In this document: one piece after another, positions 1-10,248 of the stretch
Layout: every line of letters begins with the position of its first letter
How positions within the stretch are numbered: the stretch's first letter is position 1
Made by a program: the position numbers and the translations under genes
Notes under the pieces: model-generated
Database searches by the model: none
Told to the model about the DNA's origin: nothing
Seen by the model: only the letters and a program-made list of their open reading frames with translations
Virus record (IMG/VR): IMGVR_UViG_3300042465_001782
Span: 1 to 49,817 of that record
Length of the DNA: 49,817 nt
DNA from: a virus
Strand: one strand, 5' to 3'

Positions 1-3000
1 ATATGTCCTACATCTCTCTTACAAGTTGTTTGATTGTAAGATGCTGTACTCCAACTTGCTGAAATATAACTTATAACTTCGTTTTGAATAAATTCTCTAT
101 TGTTATAAATTAATTCTTTTGCTTGTAATTTATTTTGTGATACTTTTACGAATGTATTTCCTCTAAGAATTTTGAATGCAAGGTTTCTAGCATATTCAAT
201 ACCAGTAACAGTCTCCTGTATTTGTGAACCAGTTGCATCAGATGGATATTGATAATAGAATACTCCAGCATTTACAGTTCTTTCATTTCCACCATATAAT
301 AAATCCGTAGAAACTGCATCTATAATATGACCAACATCTCTTTTACAAGTTGTTTCAATATATTGGTGCGTACTCCAAGATGAACTTATATAAGGTATTA
401 CTTCATCCTTAATAAACTCTTTGTTATTAACCAAAAGAGTATATGCAGTTTGAACTTGCGCCGATTGAGTTACAAATAAAGTATTTAATACTAATTTTTG
501 TGCTAAACGTGATGCGTATTTAATACCATCTAATGTTTGATTCAATTGTGCTCCTTGTGCTTGTGATGGGAATTCATAATAGAACTTACCATTAAATACA
601 GATGCTGAATTTGCGTTCCATATTAAATCTTCTGCTGAACCACTAAGTATAAATGCCAAATCACGTCTACACTTACTTTCATCGTAAGATGCAGTACTCC
701 AAGAAGAACTTAAATATGCAATACTTTCTGATACTATAAAATCTAAGTTACTTTTTAGTATAGTATAAGCTGCTACTACATTTGAAGATGATATCGATGA
801 TGTATATAAAGTTACAGTTGGTAATGAACCAATACCATTTGCTATTATATTTGTTACAATAGAAATAGATGCGGATATTGCGCTAGCTTCAGTTTGTGTT
901 GCCGGTGTTCCTCCTAAATATTGAGTAGCATCAGTTACTTTAATATTTGCACCTGTATTTGGTGTTATTATTATTGGTATAGGAGTTACTGCATTTTTAT
1001 CAGCTCTTACGAATGTATGTGCTGCTTGTGGTAAATGTTTAACTGCTCCAGTTGATGCAGATACAAATGTGTGTACCGATTGTGGTAAGTGTTGTATAGC
1101 GTTTGCTGATGCAGATACAAATGTGTGTATAGAACCAGAAGCACTTCCAGCATCTCCTACATTTATTCTAAATATTCCATTTTGTCTTTGTAGACCGTTT
1201 GAAGTTGCTGATATAAATGTATGTGCGCTTGTATATGAAGATGGTCCTACATTGATATTAAATGTATTTGTAGTTACACCTGATATACTTAACCATCTAC
1301 CGCTTGGATAATCGTATCCAGCTCTTGGGTAAGATTTTGAAACTAAATTATCATCTAATATACAAGTATAAACTAATGAGTTATCCGAAATTTTAATGTA
1401 ATCACCATTACTAAATCCGTGAGATGCTATTGTTATAGTAACATCTCCAGTTTCAGCATTGTATGGTGCATTTGTTATTGTATGCTGTGTGTATCCAACT
1501 GATGTTATCTCTATTGATTTTCCAGCGTATGGGTCACTACCACTTCTAGGATAAGAATGCGTTGTTGCGTTACCATTTTGGTCACAAGTAAATGCTATCG
1601 ATGCACTTGCTAAAATAACACTTCTACCAACTCCCAATCCATGCTGTCCAACAGTTACATCCATATCTCCAGTTAGTGCATTGTAATTAACTGCGGATGG
1701 TTGAAAGTATTTATTAACTGCGGATATTCCAGCATTAACTGTCAATGTAGTTGGTGTAGTATTTGTTATTTTAAAAGAACGTCCTGCATATGGGTCTATA
1801 CCAAATCTAGGATAAGATTTAACCGATTGATTACCATCCATATCGCAAGTGAATGCGATTGAACCAGTTGTTATTACAATTCCTTCTCCTATACTTAAAG
1901 TGTGCGGTCCAACAGTCAATACAAAATTACCAGTTGCTGGGTCATAAGTTGCAGCGGTAGGAGTGAAAGATACATTAGGTCCTGATGCTCCAACATTTAC
2001 AGTTATAGTATTAGGTGTTACTGAAATTATAGTTAATTTATTATTATATGCACGTTGTCCAACTGAAGGTAATTTGTGTTCCGTTCTATTACCATCCATT
2101 TCACAAGTGAATACAAATGATTCCGGTTTTAAATAAATAAAATCAGATGCTTTATAGTTGTGGTTTGGAATAGTAATTACAAAATCTCCATTAGCCGGAT
2201 TGTATGTTGCCGTAGTTGGTTTAGAACCCGTACCATTTTGTAATATGTTTATAATTGCATCAAAGCTTCCTGATATACTTTTTGCCAATGAAGATGATAT
2301 AATTACTGAAGATGTATATTGATTTGTATTTGTTATTTTTACTAACGAATCAGTATTTTTTATTAATACAGGTAATGAACCAGTACCATTTTCAACAATA
2401 TCTAAAACAATATCAAAACTATTATTTGAAGCTGTAAGATATGTGGATGATATGATTGAAGATGTTGTGTAACTATTTGTAGTAGTTCTTTTAATTAAAG
2501 AATTTACATTTGTTACAATAGTTGGAATTGAACCAGTACCATTTGCTACAATATCAATTACGGTATCAAACCCAGTAGTTACTTTTACCTTTTCTTTATC
2601 AGCTGGTGTATTTGAAGATGTTATTTGTGTACCACCTAAAACATTTACACCTTTGTTTGTATTCTTAACAATAGTTGTTGGTATTGAACCAGTTCCGTTT
2701 GATACAATATTAATTATATTACCAAATGAAGATGATATAATAGATTTATCAGTTGTCCCTACTGATATTGATGATGTAATTTGTAGAGCCGTAGTTGCTT
2801 TAATTCCATCTGCAGTATTTAATACCACAGAAGGTGCAGAATTACTTCCACTTTCAATTACGTTTGCTACAATATCAAAACCATCCTCTATTGATTTACC
2901 ACCAATTGCCACTAACTTTGTTAAACCTTTTGTGAAGTTTAATGAATCAATTGTTTCTTCGGATTGAACTCCAGTAGCTTGAGATGGATATAGGTAATAG

Positions 3001-6000
3001 AATCTTCCAGCAGTTATACTTCTTTCATTACCACCATATACTAAATCCGTAATTACCGCATCTACAATAAATCCAGTATCTCTATAACACTTACTTTCAA
3101 TATACTCTAAGTTAGGATATGTTTCATTTGCATAATCAACAGTGTTTTGTTGTAAGAATGCTCTATTTTTTCTTACTAAAGTTGCTGCATTTGTTATTGC
3201 TGCAGATGGTACACTTAATATATTATTTTTAACAATATTTTGTACCAATCCACTACCATAATCAATACCAGTTATAGTACTATCTAATTGAGCAGTTGCC
3301 GATGGTACACCTGCTACGATTGCCTTTGATGGATATTCATAATAGTATTCTCCTGCAAATTTACTTCTTTCGTTACCACCATATACTAAGTCAGTTCTAA
3401 CCGCATCTAAAATATACTTAACATCCCTTCTACATTTGATATCATCGTAAGGTGCATCACTCCAAGAAGAACTAACATATTCAACTACTTCATTTGCAAT
3501 CAAATCTCTATTCAATCTTATTAAATTACTTGCATTTACTTTATTGTTTTCAGCTTGTATAAATGTTGAATTTAATACTGTCTTTTGTGCTAATCTATTT
3601 GCGTAATTAATACCATCAATAGTTTGCATTAATTGTGAACCAGTTGCTGCTGATGGGTATGTGAAGTAATAATATGATGCTACTCTACTTCTTTCGTTTC
3701 CACCATACACCATATCAGTAATTGCGGCATCTAATATATGACCAACATCTCTTTTACAAGTTGTTTCGTTATAATCATGTCCAATCCAAGAAGATGATAA
3801 GTATGCTATTGTTTCATCTTTAATAAATTGAGTATTGTTTCTTAATAATACTTTTGCTTTTGTTACATCCGAAGATGGTGCAACAAATGGAGTATTTAAT
3901 ATTACTTTTTGTGCTAAACGTGATGCGTAGTTGATACCATCCAATGTTTGTTGAAGCTGTGCTCCTTGCGCTTGTGATGGGAATTCCCAATAGAATAATC
4001 CGTTAAATATTGATGCTGAATTTGCGTTCCATATTAAATCTTCCGCAGAACCACTAAGTATAAATCCTAAATCACGTCTACATTTATCTTCATCGTAAGA
4101 TGCAGCTGACCAAGATGAACTTAAATATGCGATTGATTCAGAAACAATAAATGGAATATTATTTTTAAGAATTTCGTAAGCTGCTACACTATTAGATGAT
4201 GTTACTCTGTTTGTATATGTTTGGAAAGCCGGTGCTGAAAACTCACCACCTTCAATTATCTTTGTTACTATTGATATTGATGATGATATAAAGTTTACAT
4301 CACTTCCACTTGCATAAGATGAGGAAATATATTGTGATGCATTTGTTACTTTTATATTTGCATTTAACGAAGATGTTAATGCTGGTATAATAGATGTTCC
4401 ATTTTTTAATACTCTTTCAACTAAACCAAATGATGAACTAATACTTGCACTTTGTGCATTTGTTGCTGCAGAACTTGCTGTGAATATGGTATTAGTTACT
4501 TTAATTAAACCATAAGTATTTTGTACTAATACAGGTACAGTACTTACCGAATTTTGATTTGTTCTAACAAATGTATGAGTTGATTGAGGTAAATGTTTTA
4601 TAGCGTTTGCCGATGCTGATACAAATGTGTGAACTGATTGAGGTAGGTGTTTTATAGCGTTTGCTGATGCCGATACAAATGTATGTATTGAACCAGAAGC
4701 ACTTCCAGCATCTCCTACATTAATTGTAAATATACCATTTTGTCTTTCTACTCCATTAGCAGTTGCCGATACAAATGTATGTGCGCTTGTATATGAAGAT
4801 GCTCCTATATTAATATCAAATGTGTTTGTAGTTACATTAGATATTTCTAACCATCTACCGCTTGGATAATCATAACCAACTCTTGGATACGATTTTGAAA
4901 CTAAATTACCATCTAATATACAAGTATAAGTTAATGAATTATCAGCAATCTTAACATAATCACCATTACTAAATCCGTGAGATGCTATCGTTAAAGTAAC
5001 ATCACCGGTTTCAGCATTGTATGGTGCATTAGTTACGGTATGTTGAGTAGCCCCAACTGATGTTATTACAATTGATTGCTCTGCGTATGGGTCACTTCCA
5101 CTTCTAGGATAACTATGAGTTGTTGCGTTACCATCTTGGTCACAAGTAAATGCTATTGAATTATTTTCTAAAACAACACTTCTACCAACACCTAAGCCAT
5201 GCTGTCCAACAGTTACAGACATATCACCAGTTAGTGCGTTATAACTAGCCGTTGTAGGTGTAAAATATTTATTAGGACCTGATGCTCCAACATTAACCGT
5301 TAATGTAGTTCCAGTAGTATTGGTTATCATCATAGAACGTCCTGCAAATGGGTCTATACCAAATCTAGGATAAGATTTAACCGATTGGTTATTATCCATA
5401 TCACAAGTAAATGCAATTGAACCAGTTGTTATTACAATGCCTTCTCCGATGCTCAAATTATGAGAACCAACAGTCAATACAAAATCTCCGTTTGCTGGAT
5501 TGTAAGTTGCGTTAGTAGGAGTAAATTGTACATTAGGTCCAGATGCTCCAACATTTACAGTTACAGTATTATTTGTTACCGATTGAATTTTTAATCTATT
5601 AGTATAAGCCGGTTGACCTGCTGACGGTAGTTTATGCTCGGTTCTATTACCATCCATATCACAAGTGAATACAAATGATTCTGGTCTTAAATAAATTCCA
5701 TTAGATGTTTTCAATGTATGACTTGGAATAGTCATTACAAAATTACCATCTGCTGGGTTATACGTTGCCGTAGTTGGCGTAAATGATTTTACCCCATCGG
5801 TTATAATTCCAGTAATTAAAGCGAATGATGATGAGAGTGATGCCGTTGCAGAACCACTTACCGCAAATGATGCAGTTGTTTGTGTTCCATTAGTTACTTT
5901 AGTTAATCCTGTATGTGATGAAGTGAATAAAGGTTCTGCTACTAATCCACCACCAATAATAGTATTTACAATATCAAAATTTCTACCAATTGTATTTACT

Positions 6001-9000
6001 TCGTTTGATGTTACATTAGATGAAGTTATTTGAGAACCACTACTTACACTTATTGGATTATATTTATTCCAAATTAATCCAGTATTTTGTGCTAATAAAG
6101 ATTTAACCGAACTCAATCCTCTTGCTACAATTCCTTCTATAATTGAGAATGTATTACCAATAGAAGTTTGTTGAGTTACCGAACCACTAAATGAAGATGT
6201 TGCGTTTGTTAAAGATGATGCTCTAAAATTCTTTTCATCGTTATAAACAATACGTGGTGTATCTAATATTTGATTTTGAACAATAGTGTCTCCAATGATT
6301 TTTGCATATTTAACACCAGCAATAGTTGATGTTCTTTGAGTTGTTGTTGCTATTGATGGATAATCATAATAATATCTACCAGCAGTTACACCTCTTTCAA
6401 TTCCACCATATAATAAATCCGTTGCTACATTATCAACAATATACCCAACATCTCTTTTACAAGTTGCTTGATTATATTTTAAGTTTGGAAATGCAACATT
6501 GATAAATTGAATTGTTTCGTTTTGAATTAATTCTTTATTATTTAGTAAATTATTGTATGCTGATAAAGTTGATGCTGCTGGAGCTGTAAATGTTTTTTGT
6601 TTTAATAAATTATCAACTAACCCACTAGCATATCTGATGCCATCTGATGTTTGTCCTAATTGTCCCACACCATCACCATCTCCTCTTACAATTGCTAAAG
6701 ATGGATATTGATAATAATATTCACCAGCAATTATACTTCGTTCATTACCACCATATTTTACATCAGTTGCTACCGCATCTAATATATAACCAGTATCACG
6801 TCTACATTTTGCTTCGTTATAATAAAAATTAGACCAAGAAGAAGATAGGTATGTTATAACTTCATTTTGTATAAATGTTTTGTTATCTCTGATTGTATTC
6901 CAAACATCAACTACATCATTTATTGGTTCTACATATACTTTACCTCTAATTAAATTTAATGAAACTTCAGCTGCATGTTTCATAGCAGTTAGTGTAGGAC
7001 CTAATTGAGTAGTAGTTGCCTGAGATGGATATTGGTAATAAAATAAACCATTTCTAATACTTTCTTCATTACCACCAAATAAAAGGTCTTTTGCTGAACC
7101 ACTTACAATATATGCAACATCTCTTTTACAAGTTTCTTCTGGATATAAAAATCCACTCCAAGATGATGATACAAATTGTATTACTTCATCTTGAATAAAT
7201 TGTATGTTATTTACTAATATTTCATATGCAGTTACAATATCAATATTTGTTTTAGCTATCGAACCGCTTTGTATTGTAGCTGGATATGTTAAATTATTTT
7301 TAATTAAGTCAAATGGCGTTGTAGATGAGTTTACTATATCAATTTTACCACCCATTGAACTTTTATTCTGCGATACATAATATAATCTATTTGGTGCGTT
7401 ATATGGTACTGTAAAGGTTATTGTTCCTCTACTATCACCATTATTTACCATACCAATATTATAATCATATTTTTCAGTAATACCTTCTAATTGTTCCGTT
7501 CTAATCCAAAAAGGATATTCAATACCACCAAAAGTTTCTATTGCCTCTATATTAAATTTGTAAGTTTCTCCTCTAAATAAAGTTAATGTAGGATTACTAC
7601 CAATTCCCTCAAAATCAAATGAAGAACTATTGTTATTTGTTATTACAAACGATTTTTGATGGTTAGCTGGTATTGGTAAAATATTACTACCAGTACCATT
7701 TGCTAAAATATTATAAACAATACTAAAACTTGCACTTACGGAATTTATTGTTGCTAAAGATGATGTTACACCCAACATTTTTTGTTCGGTAGTTCCACCC
7801 TTTATACTAGCGCTTGTATTTGCTACATATGTTGGTTTAACAGAAACACCTTTTGTAATAATATTAATTACCGTACCAAATGATGAACTAACCGATGCTG
7901 TATAGTTTGTTGCAATGTTTGTTATTGGCTCAATTGAATCAGTACCAATTTGTTTACTATCACTTGTATTAGATTTAAAATTAAATGAACCAGTACCATT
8001 TGCTAATATACTTAACAAAGCTGCGTAGGATGCACTTATTTGTGTTAAATCTCCGGCAGATGCTGATATAGATGATGTTATTTGCTCTGCTCCTAAAATA
8101 TTATATGGAGAATCTGCACCATATCCCTTTATAGAACTTTTTGCCAATAGAGTTGGAAAGTTAGTTACGCCCTTATCAACAATTTCACTTATTAATCTAT
8201 AGTCAGCTGATATTTCATCTGCTGCAGTAGTTGATAATGTAGTACCTACGGATACTCTACTTTGTGTATATAATGATGGTGCGGTTAAACGAATTCCTTC
8301 AGCTGTATTTAATTTTGTTATTGCTGGTAATCCGTTTTCTAATCCTTTGTTTAATACATCAACAACACAACTCCAAGTTCCTCTTACACTATCTCTAGCT
8401 GCAATATTACCACCACTACCAGAAATAAAACGAGAACCAGATGAGTACATACCATACAAACCAAACGAAATGTTTGAGTTGTTTAGAGTAGCTTGTCCGC
8501 CATTGTTTACTCTAATTGCGTAATATGAGAAGTTATTAAAGAAAGATACCAGCTGAATGAAACCTCTACCATTTACCAAACATCCCACACCATTAGGAGA
8601 AATTTGTGTATAGGCATCCAATACCATTGAAGCCAATGGAGAATCTGGGTCTATCACATCACCATTAACATAAAGACCGCCACCACCTGGCGGAATATCT
8701 TCGTAAAGTTCGGTGAATGAATTCTCTTGGTTTGAAATTTGCGAGCAGTTCTGAACGTATGGTGAAGTTGTAATAAATGCGCCCGGTTGGAAAGCAATTG
8801 CAAATCCCTTTTCAGGATTTATTTGGTCTGGATATAATCTCAATCCTCCCATTGTTACCTCAGCTATATAACATCCAGAGTTTACATAGAATAGGTCTTC
8901 AGTAGGATTCTTAGCGTTAATTTTGGTAATACGCAAACCAGCACCCCATATTGTAGTGTTCTTAGGAAGTATCACAGGATTCTCCTCTAAATACGTTCCC

Positions 9001-9500
9001 GCTTGAACCTTAATTACATAACCATTAAAAACTGAACCCGTATCAAAACCATATCTGCCATCGTAGCCTGGCGTTGATAATGCAGCTGCTCTTTTAATTG
9101 TACGAAGTGGATATTGAATACTTCTACCATCATTTGTATCATCACCATCGGTAGAAGATACATAAAGTGTTGGTAAATTACTACCAAAGTCTTTTGCAAG
9201 AATACCAGCATATCTTTGAGTATCAACAGACACCAAAGCATTTGATGAAGTTACGGATAAAATTGTGTTTGGTGCTGCTGTTTTTAATATACCGTCAATA
9301 GTCAGCGAACCAGTAAGAAATACCGAACCAGTTATTTCACTTCTTGAACCCGTATCATTTCCTAAGAAAAAACTTTGAGATACAAAAATAGAACCGCTTA
9401 TAATGGCATTATTCCCTATATTGATATCTTCACCAACCCTAAAAGAACCACTTATATTTTGTTGTTCTTCAATCTGCTTACGAGGTATTAATCTTGCCAT
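1..9500 (-). CDS. Giant repeat-containing tail/fibre protein, 3' end outside window
   Basis: An open minus-strand frame runs from the ATG at 9500 to the window edge, at least 3166 codons. I checked the frame at six places (about 8054, 4913, 2099, 1118, 320 and the start) and it is constant. The N-terminus (to about residue 80) is rich in NISGS/ITGS-like fibre sequence. Next comes a right-handed beta-helix-like domain (YVSSTDGDDTNDG, then VQAGTYLEENPV and TIWGAG). The rest is modular: about ten copies of a C-(K/R)-RD-x-G-(Y/H)-I-x-DAV-x-TDL-x-YGGNER module, each preceded by an I-x-E-x(2)-YLSSSWS segment, and a second module with FTCDMDGN and SYPR motifs. Similar C-RRD/YGGN modules occur in giant structural proteins of T4-like marine phages. 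It is last in the neck/tail gene series, which suggests a virion surface or host-contact role. Exact function is unknown. Confidence 0.85.
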   Translation of the reverse strand, partial: MARLIPRKQIEEQQNISGSFRVGEDINIGNNAIISGSIFVSQSFFLGNDTGSRSEITGSVFLTGSLTIDGILKTAAPNTILSVTSSNALVSVDTQRYAGILAKDFGSNLPTLYVSSTDGDDTNDGRSIQYPLRTIKRAAALSTPGYDGRYGFDTGSVFNGYVIKVQAGTYLEENPVILPKNTTIWGAGLRITKINAKNPTEDLFYVNSGCYIAEVTMGGLRLYPDQINPEKGFAIAFQPGAFITTSPYVQNCSQISNQENSFTELYEDIPPGGGGLYVNGDVIDPDSPLASMVLDAYTQISPNGVGCLVNGRGFIQLVSFFNNFSYYAIRVNNGGQATLNNSNISFGLYGMYSSGSRFISGSGGNIAARDSVRGTWSCVVDVLNKGLENGLPAITKLNTAEGIRLTAPSLYTQSRVSVGTTLSTTAADEISADYRLISEIVDKGVTNFPTLLAKSSIKGYGADSPYNILGAEQITSSISASAGDLTQISASYAALLSILANGTGSFNFKSNTSDSKQIGTDSIEPITNIATNYTASVSSSFGTVINIITKGVSVKPTYVANTSASIKGGTTEQKMLGVTSSLATINSVSASFSIVYNILANGTGSNILPIPANHQKSFVITNNNSSSFDFEGIGSNPTLTLFRGETYKFNIEAIETFGGIEYPFWIRTEQLEGITEKYDYNIGMVNNGDSRGTITFTVPYNAPNRLYYVSQNKSSMGGKIDIVNSSTTPFDLIKNNLTYPATIQSGSIAKTNIDIVTAYEILVNNIQFIQDEVIQFVSSSWSGFLYPEETCKRDVAYIVSGSAKDLLFGGNEESIRNGLFYYQYPSQATTTQLGPTLTAMKHAAEVSLNLIRGKVYVEPINDVVDVWNTIRDNKTFIQNEVITYLSSSWSNFYYNEAKCRRDTGYILDAVATDVKYGGNERSIIAGEYYYQYPSLAIVRGDGDGVGQLGQTSDGIRYASGLVDNLLKQKTFTAPAASTLSAYNNLLNNKELIQNETIQFINVAFPNLKYNQATCKRDVGYIVDNVATDLLYGGIERGVTAGRYYYDYPSIATTTQRTSTIAGVKYAKIIGDTIVQNQILDTPRIVYNDEKNFRASSLTNATSSFSGSVTQQTSIGNTFSIIEGIVARGLSSVKSLLAQNTGLIWNKYNPISVSSGSQITSSNVTSNEVNTIGRNFDIVNTIIGGGLVAEPLFTSSHTGLTKVTNGTQTTASFAVSGSATASLSSSFALITGIITDGVKSFTPTTATYNPADGNFVMTIPSHTLKTSNGIYLRPESFVFTCDMDGNRTEHKLPSAGQPAYTNRLKIQSVTNNTVTVNVGASGPNVQFTPTNATYNPANGDFVLTVGSHNLSIGEGIVITTGSIAFTCDMDNNQSVKSYPRFGIDPFAGRSMMITNTTGTTLTVNVGASGPNKYFTPTTASYNALTGDMSVTVGQHGLGVGRSVVLENNSIAFTCDQDGNATTHSYPRSGSDPYAEQSIVITSVGATQHTVTNAPYNAETGDVTLTIASHGFSNGDYVKIADNSLTYTCILDGNLVSKSYPRVGYDYPSGRWLEISNVTTNTFDINIGASSYTSAHTFVSATANGVERQNGIFTINVGDAGSASGSIHTFVSASANAIKHLPQSVHTFVSASANAIKHLPQSTHTFVRTNQNSVSTVPVLVQNTYGLIKVTNTIFTASSAATNAQSASISSSFGLVERVLKNGTSIIPALTSSLNANIKVTNASQYISSSYASGSDVNFISSSISIVTKIIEGGEFSAPAFQTYTNRVTSSNSVAAYEILKNNIPFIVSESIAYLSSSWSAASYDEDKCRRDLGFILSGSAEDLIWNANSASIFNGLFYWEFPSQAQGAQLQQTLDGINYASRLAQKVILNTPFVAPSSDVTKAKVLLRNNTQFIKDETIAYLSSSWIGHDYNETTCKRDVGHILDAAITDMVYGGNERSRVASYYYFTYPSAATGSQLMQTIDGINYANRLAQKTVLNSTFIQAENNKVNASNLIRLNRDLIANEVVEYVSSSWSDAPYDDIKCRRDVKYILDAVRTDLVYGGNERSKFAGEYYYEYPSKAIVAGVPSATAQLDSTITGIDYGSGLVQNIVKNNILSVPSAAITNAATLVRKNRAFLQQNTVDYANETYPNLEYIESKCYRDTGFIVDAVITDLVYGGNERSITAGRFYYLYPSQATGVQSEETIDSLNFTKGLTKLVAIGGKSIEDGFDIVANVIESGSNSAPSVVLNTADGIKATTALQITSSISVGTTDKSIISSSFGNIINIVSNGTGSIPTTIVKNTNKGVNVLGGTQITSSNTPADKEKVKVTTGFDTVIDIVANGTGSIPTIVTNVNSLIKRTTTNSYTTSSIISSTYLTASNNSFDIVLDIVENGTGSLPVLIKNTDSLVKITNTNQYTSSVIISSSLAKSISGSFDAIINILQNGTGSKPTTATYNPANGDFVITIPNHNYKASDFIYLKPESFVFTCEMDGNRTEHKLPSVGQRAYNNKLTIISVTPNTITVNVGASGPNVSFTPTAATYDPATGNFVLTVGPHTLSIGEGIVITTGSIAFTCDMDGNQSVKSYPRFGIDPYAGRSFKITNTTPTTLTVNAGISAVNKYFQPSAVNYNALTGDMDVTVGQHGLGVGRSVILASASIAFTCDQNGNATTHSYPRSGSDPYAGKSIEITSVGYTQHTITNAPYNAETGDVTITIASHGFSNGDYIKISDNSLVYTCILDDNLVSKSYPRAGYDYPSGRWLSISGVTTNTFNINVGPSSYTSAHTFISATSNGLQRQNGIFRINVGDAGSASGSIHTFVSASANAIQHLPQSVHTFVSASTGAVKHLPQAAHTFVRADKNAVTPIPIIITPNTGANIKVTDATQYLGGTPATQTEASAISASISIVTNIIANGIGSLPTVTLYTSSISSSNVVAAYTILKSNLDFIVSESIAYLSSSWSTASYDESKCRRDLAFILSGSAEDLIWNANSASVFNGKFYYEFPSQAQGAQLNQTLDGIKYASRLAQKLVLNTLFVTQSAQVQTAYTLLVNNKEFIKDEVIPYISSSWSTHQYIETTCKRDVGHIIDAVSTDLLYGGNERTVNAGVFYYQYPSDATGSQIQETVTGIEYARNLAFKILRGNTFVKVSQNKLQAKELIYNNREFIQNEVISYISASWSTASYNQTTCKRDVGH
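610..2230 (-). repeat. Intragenic duplication, downstream copy
   Basis: This part of the giant gene closely matches 4020-5790 in both DNA and protein. Shared landmarks are an LIWNANSAS module, HTFVSASANAI-xHLPQS repeats, SYPR-x-GYDYPSGRW, and an FTCDMDGN series in the same order. Offsets are about 3.4 kb at one end and 3.56 kb at the other, so small indels followed the duplication. Boundaries are approximate. Confidence 0.75.
4020..5790 (-). repeat. Intragenic duplication, upstream copy
   Basis: Partner of the copy at 610-2230. Module order is the same and sequence identity is high by eye, with mostly third-position differences. That points to duplication followed by selection for protein sequence. 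Boundaries are approximate. Confidence 0.75.
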
Positions 9501-9503
9501 TTA

Positions 9504-9890
9504 TTATAATATTTCTGCTATTTTTCCTTTTATTTCAAAATCAGTTGTATTAACTTCATTTGGTAATCTAGTTACATCTGATGTAAATGTTACTATTATA
9601 TTATTTCCATTTGATTCAACCCCATATTTGTCTTGTGGTTGCTTTATCCCAAATAAATATACATCAATATAATCTTTGACATTATCTACCTCCAATATAT
9701 CCAATATAAATTTTTTATTTAATAGAGTTAAAGTAATTAATCTACCAGACTCATCTAAATCGATTGAATTTGGAGTATATGTGTATATAAAAGTATCTGA
9801 ATTTACTTTTAATACAAATTGCTTAAACCCCAATCTATCTCTCAATTTTTGAGTAGTATCTATGTTAATATTTGGTATTCTTCTGCTCAC
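9504..9890 (-). CDS. Small virion-associated protein, unknown
   Basis: A 128-aa protein with a GTG start (VSRRIPNINI), 1 bp after the stop of the preceding gene and 3 bp before the giant fibre gene. No named family is recognised. Its second half (DVYLFGIKQ, NNIIVTFTSDV, DFEIKGKIAEI) has the same layout as the C-termini of the two upstream genes: a beta strand with a turn, a strand pair, then a closing I-x-GK strand. This suggests a small beta-rich module of the tail or neck. Function is inferred only from position between tail-completion genes and the fibre. Confidence 0.7.
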   Translation of the reverse strand: MSRRIPNINIDTTQKLRDRLGFKQFVLKVNSDTFIYTYTPNSIDLDESGRLITLTLLNKKFILDILEVDNVKDYIDVYLFGIKQPQDKYGVESNGNNIIVTFTSDVTRLPNEVNTTDFEIKGKIAEIL

Positions 9891-9891
9891 T

Positions 9892-10248
9892 TTAAATAAA
9901 TTTTTCTACGTCTCCGTTTATTTTAACTTCATCAGTATCATCTATTTCATATGGATTATCAAATCTGTCCAATATAGGAAATTTTTCTCTAATAAATTTT
10001 AAATAAAAATCATTATCCCTTTGCTCAAAAATATAATCATTCTCTGATATAAATAATCCATTTATGAAAACATCAAATCTTGCAGAAGGTTTCCTTAAAT
10101 CTACCAATTCCGAATATAGTGTTTTCATACGAACCCCTTCTATTTTAAAAATCCAGTAAAATGGGTGTTGTAAATCGTGAGAGAATAATTCAAACTCATT
10201 TGGTTCGTTTATTTCTTTCATTATATTTTTAAGTTGATTTACATTCAT
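9892..10248 (-). CDS. Small virion-associated protein, unknown
   Basis: A 118-aa protein whose ATG overlaps the previous stop in an ATGA, so translation is probably coupled. Residues about 60-118 contain FDVFINGLFIS followed by YIF and a closing DEVKINGDVEKFI. This resembles the C-terminal part of the sheath-terminator-like protein encoded just upstream (FRVYINGDFIS, DEIAITGKF). It looks like a stand-alone or extended copy of that beta module. No catalytic motif or membrane segment is visible. Likely a tail-completion or baseplate-side structural protein. Confidence 0.7.
   Translation of the reverse strand: MNVNQLKNIMKEINEPNEFELFSHDLQHPFYWIFKIEGVRMKTLYSELVDLRKPSARFDVFINGLFISENDYIFEQRDNDFYLKFIREKFPILDRFDNPYEIDDTDEVKINGDVEKFI

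Noticed and set aside
1069-2967. Plus-strand frames of 80 and 104 codons
   Set aside because: They lie opposite the giant fibre gene, whose minus-strand frame is continuous and has repeated protein modules.
9014-9241. 75-codon minus-strand frame
   Set aside because: It is out of frame with, and inside, the beta-helix region of the giant gene.
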